A stretch of DNA of 22,305 nt. Source: a virus. The notes under the pieces are model-generated. The model had not been told where the DNA came from, ran no database searches, and saw only the letters and a list, made by a program, of their open reading frames with translations. The DNA lies in IMG/VR virus record IMGVR_UViG_3300021962_009101, positions 1 through 22,305 of that record. One strand, 5' to 3'. The position numbers were made by a program, and so were the translations under genes. This document shows positions 1-6,483 of this stretch, one piece after another. The number at the start of each line of letters is the position of its first letter. Positions within the stretch are counted from its first letter, which is position 1.

Positions 1-1
1 A

Positions 2-616
2 AACAATCCTTTTGATGTTAAAAACTACAAGAGTCAATTGCCTACAAAACCAGGCGAAAAGGCTGGTTTTGATTCCAAAAAAATCTCTACAGGTACTGTT
101 TATTCTAGAAAGCCTGTTAAAGATGAGCCAATGAAAAAAGAAGAAGTTGAACAGATTGATGAGTTGAAAAAAACAACAGTTAAATCATATCTCGCAAAAA
201 AGATGGCGAGTTTGCCCGGCAAAGATCCGAAAAAAGATCAAAAAGATATGATGAAAGCGCATCATCGTGTAACTGGTGTTAAACCAACATCGGAAGAAGT
301 TGAACAGGTTGATGAGCGTACTTTAACCAAAGGCGAAACCAAAGAAAAAGAGCGCATCGTTAAAGGCATGAAAAAATCTTTCAAAGGGTTCAAACAGCGT
401 TACGGTGAAAAAGCAAAATCAGTAATGTATGCTACTGCTACAAAGGCAGCTAAAAATGAAGAAGTTGTAACAGAAGCAAAAAGACCAGAAAGTGACACAG
501 TGCCTTTTCTCACAAACGGTGATAGTAAACCCTTAGCTCATGCAAAAGATTTGGCCAAAAAATCTCTAAAAAGATTAAAAAGTGAAATGATGGGAAAAGC
601 AGGAACTTCTGAATAA
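2..616 (+). CDS. Lys/Glu-rich phage protein with EEVEQ(I/V)DE repeats, 5'-truncated
   Basis: The reading frame is open to the left edge, so the N-terminus lies outside the window; a TTG inside it at 38 is not a convincing start. The visible 204 residues are highly charged and rich in Lys and Glu, with no membrane segment. Two copies of EEVEQ(I/V)DE occur (visible residues 47-54 and 98-105). After the first comes an LKKTTVKSYL segment of a kind I recognise from low-complexity proteins in marine T4-like phages. The next gene carries the same motif 10 nt downstream, so the two probably act together. Known: T4-type prohead protease cuts after (I/L)-x-E. Inferred: the IDE/VDE ends may be processing sites in a head-internal or scaffold-like protein. 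The function is not established. Confidence 0.75.
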   Translation, partial: NNPFDVKNYKSQLPTKPGEKAGFDSKKISTGTVYSRKPVKDEPMKKEEVEQIDELKKTTVKSYLAKKMASLPGKDPKKDQKDMMKAHHRVTGVKPTSEEVEQVDERTLTKGETKEKERIVKGMKKSFKGFKQRYGEKAKSVMYATATKAAKNEEVVTEAKRPESDTVPFLTNGDSKPLAHAKDLAKKSLKRLKSEMMGKAGTSE

Positions 617-1681
617 GGTATTTTCATGAAAAAGTCAGAACTAATCAAGACAATATTGAAAGATCGTAAGCCAACATTTGGCACCGATCCAAATGATCCT
701 TGGTCAGCAAAAGCAAATATTACGGAAGATGCTTATTTAAACAAATATCTGAAATCAAGAGGCATCAACCCTGAATTTGCAACAAAAGATCAAAAAGTTG
801 CACATTCAAAAACTGGTGAATTTAAAAAATGGAAAAATGATCATTTATCTGATGTATCCATTAAAACAGAAGCGTATGTTGATAAAAGAGATGTTGTTAC
901 ATTTGATATTCCATTCTTAATTCGTGTTTTAGAATATTCCCGTGAAGATGCAAAGACGGATATGGATTTGCACAATGTTGTGACAAAGTTAATACAAATT
1001 CGTAATAAGGGTGTCTTGACAATGAAAGACTATTCTTTCGTCACTAGATTAAAAGAACATTTTGAAATTACTGATATTATAACAGAACAAGAAATAAAAA
1101 ATCCTGTTAAAAAAGATTGGGAAAAATACGCTCAAAATCGTTCTGAAATTTGGAGAAGAAAGAGATTAAAGATTGATGAACTTGATGTAAGCACGTTAAA
1201 AAGTTATGCAACCAAAGCAAGAGCCGATGCAGAAAAATTAAGTAAACAAGGTGATGCAGCATCTAAACGTTCTTCTACAAAGTCTATGCAAACTGCACTT
1301 GATAAGTTTAGAAAAGCAACAAAACGAAATATGGGTGCTGCGAGCGCAGAATCTAAAGCAAGAGTAAAAGAAGAAGTTGAACAAGTTGATGAAGATTTAC
1401 GCAAATGGTTTAGCAAATCTCATCCAGAAGGTGGTTGGAAAAGAATTAATAGCAAAGGTGAAGCCATAGGTCCTTGTGCTAGAGAACCCGGTGAACCAAA
1501 ACCTAAATGTATGTCTAATGAGAAACGTGCCAAATTAAGTAAGAGTGAACGAGCTTCTGCCGTTGCTGCAAAACGCAAACATGATCCAGTTGCAGATCGT
1601 TCTGGTAAGGGTGGTAAACCGGTTAATGTATCCAATTTTGGCAAAGGTAAATTGGGTGAAGAAGTTGATCAACTAGATGAA
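140..1681 (+). repeat. Dispersed 24-nt repeat encoding EEVEQ(I/V)DE, four copies in two genes
   Basis: Copies lie at 140-163, 293-316, 1370-1393 and 1658-1681, all in the same coding frame as their gene. The nucleotide sequence is close to gaagaagttgaacargttga in the first three; the fourth has diverged (EEVDQLDE). An extra short match, IDELDVST, lies at 1172-1195. Each copy sits between otherwise different modules, so the motif looks like a linker or a processing site rather than a fold. Confidence 0.75.
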
Positions 1682-2140
1682 AAGAATAAACCCACCAATC
1701 CATCACTTTGGTCAAGAGCAAAATCTATGGCTCGTTCTAAGTTTGATGTTTATCCATCAGCATATGCAAATGGTTGGGCATCAAAATGGTATAAGTCTAA
1801 AGGTGGTGGTTGGAAGTCTGTAAAAGAAGATAAATTTCAAGATCCTTATGCAGCCACACAAACTGTTGGTTCAGAAGTAGATACTGATGTTTTACCAACA
1901 AGAAAACGTGAAATGACTAAATCTGCGAGAATGATCAAGTCAATTTACAAAAAAAAGAGAGTCAAAGAAGAATTATACGACCACGAAAAAGAAAATAAAG
2001 GCGGAAAATATGGTGAAAAATCAGACGCAGCTTTTGTTTTAAGGGGTGGCAAAACAATGACGGGAACAAATCGAGATACAATAGAAATTGATCCGATGAT
2101 GAAACCTAGACCAGGGAAACCTGATCCTTTAAAAAGATAA
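626..2140 (+). CDS. Large Lys-rich modular phage protein with DE-ending repeats, probable virion or head-associated
   Basis: 504 residues, ATG start. Modules in order: an N-terminal region (1-80); a hydrophobic conserved block with DVVTFDIPFLIRVLEYSRED (about 88-140); an IDELDVSTLKSYATKA segment (from 183); EEVEQVDE (249-256); a Trp/Gly/Cys block containing GPCAREPGEPKPKC (about 263-296); EEVDQLDE (345-352); and a Trp/Tyr-rich block with FDVYPSAYANGWASKWYK (about 359-398). The last two blocks resemble short basic modules that recur in proteins of marine T4-like phages and large viruses; I do not know their function. The motif repeats and segment style match the upstream gene, which suggests a shared origin. 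Its position before a structural gene supports a virion role. No enzyme motif is seen. Confidence 0.8.
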   Translation: MKKSELIKTILKDRKPTFGTDPNDPWSAKANITEDAYLNKYLKSRGINPEFATKDQKVAHSKTGEFKKWKNDHLSDVSIKTEAYVDKRDVVTFDIPFLIRVLEYSREDAKTDMDLHNVVTKLIQIRNKGVLTMKDYSFVTRLKEHFEITDIITEQEIKNPVKKDWEKYAQNRSEIWRRKRLKIDELDVSTLKSYATKARADAEKLSKQGDAASKRSSTKSMQTALDKFRKATKRNMGAASAESKARVKEEVEQVDEDLRKWFSKSHPEGGWKRINSKGEAIGPCAREPGEPKPKCMSNEKRAKLSKSERASAVAAKRKHDPVADRSGKGGKPVNVSNFGKGKLGEEVDQLDEKNKPTNPSLWSRAKSMARSKFDVYPSAYANGWASKWYKSKGGGWKSVKEDKFQDPYAATQTVGSEVDTDVLPTRKREMTKSARMIKSIYKKKRVKEELYDHEKENKGGKYGEKSDAAFVLRGGKTMTGTNRDTIEIDPMMKPRPGKPDPLKR

Positions 2141-2149
2141 ATATAAACA
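2136..2149 (+). promoter_or_regulatory. Candidate T4-type late promoter
   Basis: GATAAATA (2136-2143) overlaps TATAAACA (2142-2149), about 30 nt upstream of the Ig-like structural gene. T4 late promoters have TATAAATA, and NATAAATA has been described for T4-like cyanophages. It overlaps the stop codon of the upstream gene. Such octamers occur by chance in AT-rich DNA, so the position before a structural gene is the main support. Confidence 0.4.
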
Positions 2150-2176
2150 TAACCCTCGGTTAAAAGGAGAATAAAA

Positions 2177-2872
2177 ATGTCGTCTTGGGGAAATAATGAC
2201 AATGCAGCTAACGCGCCTTATTGGGCCGTTAACTCAACAATAGTAAATGCTGCCGATGCAAAATCTGTAGCTGCAGCGCCTACAGCAGCCAACGTAGCAT
2301 TACTTTATGGTAATACAACAGCTGATGTTTATACAACTGGAGAAACGATTGGTCTTTTTGGTGTTGATGCACAAGAAGCTGATGTTGCCGGTAATGGTAC
2401 TGTTCACACTGGCTGGGTATTAAAAACCACAGGTTCAGGCGGCCGGGCTGGTCGAGTTCAACAAGAAGTTCTCGTAGCTCTTTCAGAAATGAAAGGACCA
2501 GATGGTGATGCTCAACAATATGCAAATGTGTCAATTACACTGGCTAGTCCATCCAATGCTACAGTTTTTGCAAGTGCTTCTAATGCTAATTCCGCCACAT
2601 TTACTGTTGGCACAACATTAACTGGAAATACATCTGCAACATTATCTTATCAATGGCAGGTCAACAGCAACACAGGTGCTTTGGGTTGGACAAATGTTGC
2701 AAACAGCACACCAACCAACACAGGTTACCTTGGTGAAACAACAGAAACACTGCTTGTTTATCCAAAAACAGCCGCAGCAAACCAATATGTGGTTCGTGCC
2801 ATCGTTACAGCCGCAGATCAAGGTGTTTCTGCAACATCTTCAAATGCAACAGTAACAATCATTACACCTTAA
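2177..2872 (+). CDS. Virion structural protein with C-terminal Ig-like domain
   Basis: 231 residues with a strong ribosome binding site (aaggag, about 10 nt before the ATG). The N-terminal part (1-110) starts MSSWGNNDNAANAPYWAV, a form I recognise from abundant structural proteins of T4-like aquatic phages, and is rich in Ala, Asn, Thr and Gly. The C-terminal part (about 115-231) is Ser/Thr/Ala-rich with YQWQV and regular beta-strand spacing, as in Ig-like surface domains of virions. The gene is monocistronic in appearance: a late-promoter-like sequence lies before it and a strong terminator after it, as expected for a highly expressed virion protein. Ig-like domains in phage virions are thought to bind cell-surface glycans; the exact location in the particle is not visible. 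Confidence 0.75.
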   Translation: MSSWGNNDNAANAPYWAVNSTIVNAADAKSVAAAPTAANVALLYGNTTADVYTTGETIGLFGVDAQEADVAGNGTVHTGWVLKTTGSGGRAGRVQQEVLVALSEMKGPDGDAQQYANVSITLASPSNATVFASASNANSATFTVGTTLTGNTSATLSYQWQVNSNTGALGWTNVANSTPTNTGYLGETTETLLVYPKTAAANQYVVRAIVTAADQGVSATSSNATVTIITP

Positions 2873-2879
2873 TAGAACT

Positions 2880-2907
2880 GGGGGTGGCGTAAGCCATCCC
2901 CTTTTTT
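2880..2907 (+). terminator. Strong intrinsic terminator after the structural gene
   Basis: A 9-bp stem GGGGGTGGC/GCCATCCCC (one G-T wobble) closes a GTAA loop of the stable GNRA type and runs directly into six T (2902-2907). It begins 7 nt after the stop codon of the Ig-like protein gene. Confidence 0.92.
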
Positions 2908-2913
2908 CGATAA

Positions 2914-3300
2914 ATGTTTGATGATTTGAATGAAAATAATTTTTTAATGTATGCAATGAAGTGTTATACATCACCGCAATACATTGTTTCTGAGTTTGAA
3001 GGAGATATCAAACGAACTAAGTATTTGAAAAGACTTTTTAGAAGATATAAAGTAACAAAATTACTAAAAGAACGCTTGATATTAAATCACATCATATTAT
3101 TAAACAATGTTTTTGGACCAGAAGCAACATCTAGAATATTGTTTTATAAAATAGATGAAAAAGATTATGATATATTAAAAACTTTTCTTTGTTATCTAGA
3201 TATAATGCCGGATTTTATTTACGGCATAAATGGAAAAAACATTTCAACAGCTGAAATACCTTTAGATTTAAAGGCTGCAGAAATATTAAGGAACATATGA
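2914..3300 (+). CDS. Conserved phage protein of unknown function (MYAMKCYTSPQ family)
   Basis: 128 residues, probably soluble and alpha-helical. The segments FLMYAMKCY near the N-terminus, LKERLILNHIILLNNVFG in the middle (about residues 48-66) and ILKTFLCYLDIMP (about 87-99) are typical of a small protein found throughout T4-like marine phages. I know of no function. There is no clear ribosome binding site because the terminator lies just upstream; the ATG at 2914 is the first in frame. The stop overlaps the next start (ATGA). Confidence 0.8.
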   Translation: MFDDLNENNFLMYAMKCYTSPQYIVSEFEGDIKRTKYLKRLFRRYKVTKLLKERLILNHIILLNNVFGPEATSRILFYKIDEKDYDILKTFLCYLDIMPDFIYGINGKNISTAEIPLDLKAAEILRNI

Positions 3301-3545
3301 AAAATTTTAAAGATTTTTTAAATGAAAGATGTTGGCCAGGCCACCGGCCAGTTCCAGGCAAAAGGCCTTATTCAAAAGGTAGTTGTGTCAAAGAAGATGG
3401 AATGTCTGCTGCACCAGCAAATGTTGTTTCAAGTGGAGCAGTAGCTGGTTCTGGAGGTCTTGGTGGTGAACCAGGAGTTAAACCAAAAAGTAAAAAAACT
3501 TCAATTATGATGAATATGTTTAAACGCAAATTACCGAAGGTGTAA
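3297..3545 (+). CDS. Small phage protein, Cys/Pro-rich N-terminus
   Basis: 82 residues. It begins MKNFKDFLNERCWPG and continues with GHRPVPGKRPYSKGSC, a pattern recognisable from small proteins of T4-like aquatic phages. The middle is a Gly/Ala/Ser linker (about 35-60) and the C-terminus is basic (KKTSIMMNMFKRK). No membrane segment or enzyme motif is present. It overlaps the upstream gene by 4 nt, which suggests translational coupling. The Cys pair (residues 12 and 30) could bind metal or form a disulfide, but this is a guess. Confidence 0.7.
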   Translation: MKNFKDFLNERCWPGHRPVPGKRPYSKGSCVKEDGMSAAPANVVSSGAVAGSGGLGGEPGVKPKSKKTSIMMNMFKRKLPKV

Positions 3546-3546
3546 A

Positions 3547-4029
3547 ATGTGGATACTACAATGGTTGCCTGACTGGATTTTCTACGCAATTCTCACACTA
3601 GGCATACTAGGGTTTATCGTCACCTATTTGCTTAAGTTCATACCAATTCCTGGTTTATACATGTATAAGACACCTATACAGGTTGTGTCTTTAATTTTTA
3701 TTGTTGTTGGTGTTTATATGTCTGGTTCAATTGCGAACGAACATGCATGGCAAGCAAGAGTAAAAGAATTGGAAGTAAAACTTGCAGCAGCAGAAGCCGA
3801 AGGTGCAAAAGAGTCTGTAAAAGTTGTTGAAAAGGTTGTCACTCAACAAAAAGTAATAAAAGAAAAAGGTCAAGAAGTAATTAAGTATGTTGATCGTGAA
3901 GTTGTAAAATATGATACTAAGTTTTTACCCGGTGGTGAGTGCGAGATACCAAAAGAATTTTTAAAAGCGATTAACGAAGCAGCCAAAGCGCCTGAGGGTG
4001 GAGTTTGGGGTCTGGAGAAAAAGAAATGA
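3547..4029 (+). CDS. Inner-membrane spanin-like protein (Rz-like)
   Basis: 160 residues. Two hydrophobic segments (about 8-31 and 42-63) are followed by a long charged coiled coil (about 66-120) and a C-terminal periplasmic-type tail containing LPGGECEIP. The next gene overlaps it and encodes a lipoprotein, and the endolysin follows: the usual i-spanin/o-spanin/endolysin arrangement of Gram-negative phages. Spanins fuse the inner and outer membranes in the last step of lysis. Two membrane segments instead of the single N-terminal anchor of lambda Rz is unusual, so the topology should be treated as open. The assignment rests on architecture and neighbours. Confidence 0.68.
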   Translation: MWILQWLPDWIFYAILTLGILGFIVTYLLKFIPIPGLYMYKTPIQVVSLIFIVVGVYMSGSIANEHAWQARVKELEVKLAAAEAEGAKESVKVVEKVVTQQKVIKEKGQEVIKYVDREVVKYDTKFLPGGECEIPKEFLKAINEAAKAPEGGVWGLEKKK

Positions 4030-4292
4030 AATATCTTGTTGTCTTGATTGCATTCTTTCTAACAGGTTGTGCTACCGTTTCTGTTCCAGTTAAAGCAAAG
4101 TTTCCTATTATGCCAGACACTTTACTTGTTAAATGCCCACAATTAGAACAAACAAAAGAAGACGCAAAATTAAGTGATATAAGTAAAGTTATTGCAAGTA
4201 ATTATACAACATACTATGAGTGTGCTGTGAAGCATGATGCGATTGTTGAATGGTACAAAATTCAAAAAACGATTTATGAAAGCGTAAAATAA
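4026..4292 (+). CDS. Outer-membrane spanin-like lipoprotein (Rz1-like)
   Basis: 88 residues from the ATG at 4026. The frame is open to 4005, but the signal sequence begins at MKYLVVLIAFFLTGC and ATG 4026 overlaps the upstream stop as ATGA, with ggag 10 nt before it. The lipobox LTGC (residues 12-15) predicts lipidation of Cys15 after signal peptidase II cleavage. The mature part contains KCPQLE and ends with a Tyr/Lys-rich helix. As an outer-membrane lipoprotein directly after a coiled-coil membrane protein it fits an o-spanin. It is longer than lambda Rz1 and not proline-rich, which lowers certainty. Confidence 0.68.
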   Translation: MKYLVVLIAFFLTGCATVSVPVKAKFPIMPDTLLVKCPQLEQTKEDAKLSDISKVIASNYTTYYECAVKHDAIVEWYKIQKTIYESVK

Positions 4293-4915
4293 TGGAACTC
4301 ACAAAAGATCAACTTAAAAAATTGTTACCAAAAAATCCTTATATTGATCAGTGGCATAATGCATTATCTCAATTACTTCCTGATTATGAAATAAACACAC
4401 CACAAAGAATTGCCGCATTTATTGCACAATGCGCTCATGAATCAGGAAATTTCACGTTGTTGCAAGAAAATCTTAACTACAGACCGGCCACACTTAGAAA
4501 GATATTTCCAAAATATTTTCCAACAGACGAATTAGCAAATCAATATTGTAACCGTCCAAACAAACAAGAGGCGATTGCAAATAAGGTTTACGCAAGTCGT
4601 ATGGGTAATGGTGATGAATCATCAGGTGATGGTTATCGTTACCGTGGCCGAGGACTTATTCAATTGACTGGTAAAGATAACTACACATTTTTTGCTGGTT
4701 CTCTTGGCATTACTGTTGAAGAAGCCGCAGAATATACTCAGACATTTGAGGGTGCTGCACAGTCAGCTTGTTGGTTTTGGGAAACGAATAAACTAAATCA
4801 ATGGGCTGACAAAGGTGACATTGTAACATTAACAAAGCGTATCAATGGTGGCACCATTGGTCTTGAAGATCGTATTAAACATTATGAACACGCATTACAT
4901 GTTCTAGGAGTTTAA
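4292..4915 (+). CDS. Endolysin, GH19 chitinase-like lysozyme
   Basis: 207 residues, the usual length for a single-domain GH19 phage endolysin. Visible motifs: AAFIAQCAHESGNF (about 41-54, catalytic Glu50 in HES), GDGYRYRGRGLIQLTG (about 112-127) and TKRINGG (about 185-191), all hallmarks of family 19 glycoside hydrolases. It would hydrolyse the peptidoglycan glycan strand. No signal peptide or SAR domain is present, so release needs a holin, and several candidates lie just downstream. The ATG at 4292 shares one base with the stop of the lipoprotein gene. Confidence 0.92.
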   Translation: MELTKDQLKKLLPKNPYIDQWHNALSQLLPDYEINTPQRIAAFIAQCAHESGNFTLLQENLNYRPATLRKIFPKYFPTDELANQYCNRPNKQEAIANKVYASRMGNGDESSGDGYRYRGRGLIQLTGKDNYTFFAGSLGITVEEAAEYTQTFEGAAQSACWFWETNKLNQWADKGDIVTLTKRINGGTIGLEDRIKHYEHALHVLGV

Positions 4916-4916
4916 T

Positions 4917-5216
4917 ATGGTCAATGATAGAAAGTTATTTTTATCGTTATTGGTGCTGATAGCTTTGCCTGTAGGTCTTGCATTTTTTGGCAGTGATAGG
5001 TTTCGTTACCCCTGTCAAAACCCAGAAAATTGGGAAAAAAATATATGTAAATTCCCAACATGTGATGTAACAAGAACTTGTCCAGAACATGTTTTTAAAG
5101 GCCAACGTGATCCAAGATTAGGACCACCACCAACTAGAACAGAAGGAACAATGCAGAACACACCAACTGCACCGAATTGTCCTGCACCAGCACAAGGAGC
5201 GAATTGTGGAAAATAA
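4917..5216 (+). CDS. Small single-pass membrane protein with Cys-rich periplasmic domain
   Basis: 99 residues. An uncleaved-type hydrophobic segment (about 7-24) is followed by a domain with eight Cys, including RYPCQNPENWEKNIC and CDVTRTCPEH, and then a Pro-rich tail. This pattern is familiar from T4-like aquatic phages, where it lies near lysis genes; its role is unknown. The paired Cys suggest disulfides or metal binding outside the cytoplasm. It starts 2 nt after the endolysin stop, and its own end overlaps the next gene by 11 nt. Confidence 0.7.
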   Translation: MVNDRKLFLSLLVLIALPVGLAFFGSDRFRYPCQNPENWEKNICKFPTCDVTRTCPEHVFKGQRDPRLGPPPTRTEGTMQNTPTAPNCPAPAQGANCGK

Positions 5217-5685
5217 TACATTCATTTATACAGAAGAACAGTTGATGGCTAGATTGAAATTCTTCATTGGTGTTTGTCTTGCACTTACACTAACGGGAAT
5301 TGTTTTTGTTGTTTTATATTCTCTAATTTTCGTTACACAACCACTCAATGCCATTTCACCAATTGATCAAAAGTTTTTTGAATTAATTGTGCCTATTGCA
5401 ACATTCTTGACTGGTACTCTATCTGGTATCATGTTGGCCGGTGCTAAGAAGGAAGACCAAGAAGCAATGCTTGCTGCGAACAAACAAGCACAGGAAAACT
5501 TTGCTGAAACAAAGAAAGCAATGACTGCTCCACCAAAAAAGGAACCAGCATTTGATTTTTCTTTACCTGGCGTTCCTATGGGTGGTGGTAATGCACCTGC
5601 ACCGGCACAAGAATTGACACCATTAATCATAAATGGTTTTGGTGGTAAACCAGCACCATTACAACCACCACAACCATTACTATGA
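5206..5685 (+). CDS. Two-TM membrane protein, holin candidate
   Basis: 159 residues from a GTG start at 5206 with an aaggag site 6 nt before it. Hydrophobic segments lie at about 17-42 and 62-82, followed by a charged helix (KKEDQEAMLAANKQAQENF) and a Pro/Gly-rich tail. FIYTEEQLMARLKF and LIFVTQPLNAISP are segments I recognise from a conserved membrane protein of T4-like aquatic phages. Position after the endolysin and two membrane spans fit a class II holin, but the long cytoplasmic tail is unusual, so this is inference. Confidence 0.68.
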   Translation: MENNTFIYTEEQLMARLKFFIGVCLALTLTGIVFVVLYSLIFVTQPLNAISPIDQKFFELIVPIATFLTGTLSGIMLAGAKKEDQEAMLAANKQAQENFAETKKAMTAPPKKEPAFDFSLPGVPMGGGNAPAPAQELTPLIINGFGGKPAPLQPPQPLL

Positions 5686-5918
5686 TATATGGATTATTAA
5701 ACGATAGTCACAATGGCACACTAAGTAGCAAGAGAGTTGTTACATTTCTTGCTTTCTTATTGTGTGGTGTTGCTTTTATTGCAAATTTGTTCTGGGGTTT
5801 TGAAGTGAAACAATTCATGTTTGATAGCATGATATATCTAACAATGGTCGGGCTTGGTGTCACAGCATCTGAAAAATTTGCACCAATAAATAAAGAAACA
5901 AAAAAGGGGATACTATGA
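5682..5918 (+). CDS. Small two-TM membrane protein, alternative holin candidate
   Basis: 78 residues. Two hydrophobic segments (about 19-37 and 46-65) flank a short loop, with a charged C-terminus (EKFAPINKETKKG). Size and topology are those of a class II holin. It overlaps its upstream neighbour by 4 nt and the downstream gene by 4 nt. Which of the several small membrane proteins here forms the lysis pore cannot be decided from sequence alone. Confidence 0.65.
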   Translation: MIYGLLNDSHNGTLSSKRVVTFLAFLLCGVAFIANLFWGFEVKQFMFDSMIYLTMVGLGVTASEKFAPINKETKKGIL

Positions 5919-6136
5919 AAAAAATTATTCTATCACTATTCATTTCAGCAGCATCACTTGGTCTGACAACTTCAGTCTATGCAGAAGCAAAAGAGACCAA
6001 AAAAGTTTGTGTTGATGTAAAAGACAAAGAAGGTAAACCCGTTAAAGATGCAAAAACAGGTAAAGTGAAACAGAACTGTAAAGAAATGATAGTTCACAAG
6101 AAACTTGAAGGCACGAAAGTTCCGGAGAAAAAATAA
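5915..6136 (+). CDS. Small exported Lys-rich protein
   Basis: 73 residues. A clear Sec signal peptide (1-23; MKKIILSLFISAASLGL, then VYA before EA as the likely cleavage site) leaves a mature periplasmic peptide of about 50 residues, rich in Lys with two Cys (VCVDVK and QNCKE) that could form a disulfide. A strong aagggg site lies about 8 nt before the ATG. No family is recognised. Its place in the lysis cluster suggests an envelope role. Confidence 0.65.
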   Translation: MKKIILSLFISAASLGLTTSVYAEAKETKKVCVDVKDKEGKPVKDAKTGKVKQNCKEMIVHKKLEGTKVPEKK

Positions 6137-6442
6137 ATGGCATCAACCGTAGAAAGAATCGGTATTGTTGAAACAAAAGTTGAGAATCTAAACGAAAAGT
6201 TAGATGAACTCAAGACTGATGTTAAAGACGTACATGAATGTTTGGACAGAACAAGAGATGATCTAACATCAAAACTTGACGAGATGTACCAGGCTTCGTG
6301 TACACAACATGCCGAACTGGCAAAGAAAATTAATGGATTAGAAAAAGTGAGAGAAAAAATAACTTGGACAGTTGCTGGTGCTGTGGCTTTTGGTGGAATA
6401 CTTATTGGGCACTTGGATAAAGTTGTTGCTTTCCTAAACTAA
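6137..6442 (+). CDS. Coiled-coil protein with C-terminal membrane anchor (XhlA-like layout)
   Basis: 101 residues. A heptad-type coiled coil covers about residues 5-75 (VERIGIVETKVENLNEKLDEL and following), then one membrane segment (about 77-97, TVAGAVAFGGILIGHL). This layout matches hemolysin XhlA-like phage proteins that help holins, although sequence identity cannot be judged here. It starts directly after the upstream stop, is the last gene of the lysis operon, and its TAA is part of the following terminator. Confidence 0.65.
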   Translation: MASTVERIGIVETKVENLNEKLDELKTDVKDVHECLDRTRDDLTSKLDEMYQASCTQHAELAKKINGLEKVREKITWTVAGAVAFGGILIGHLDKVVAFLN

Positions 6443-6454
6443 AGACTTTATAAT
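6426..6454 (+). promoter_or_regulatory. Sigma70-like promoter of the primase-nrd operon
   Basis: TTGCTT (6426-6431), a 17-nt spacer and TATAAT (6449-6454) followed by AC. The first gene of the operon starts about 30 nt downstream of the -10. The -10 lies inside the terminator hairpin, so termination of the lysis operon and initiation of this one use the same bases. Support comes from two further promoters in the window with the same spacing and TA(T/C)AATAC. Confidence 0.6.
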
Positions 6455-6475
6455 ACACCATAAAGTCTTTTTTCT
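6441..6475 (+). terminator. Intrinsic terminator closing the lysis operon
   Basis: A perfect 11-bp inverted repeat AAAGACTTTAT (6441-6451) and ATAAAGTCTTT (6460-6470) with an 8-nt loop is followed by a T-rich run (6468-6480). The first arm includes the last two bases of the upstream stop codon. The same bases contain the -10 box of a promoter for the next operon. Confidence 0.8.
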
Positions 6476-6483
6476 TTTTTGTT

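Noticed and set aside
38-616. TTG at 38 as the start of the first gene
   Set aside because: The frame is open to the window edge with matching composition (NNPFDVKNYKSQ), so the true start is outside.
5885-5892. AATAAATA resembling a late promoter, before the exported protein gene at 5915
   Set aside because: It is inside the coding sequence of an overlapping gene in the middle of a tightly packed operon, and the octamer is common by chance in AT-rich DNA.
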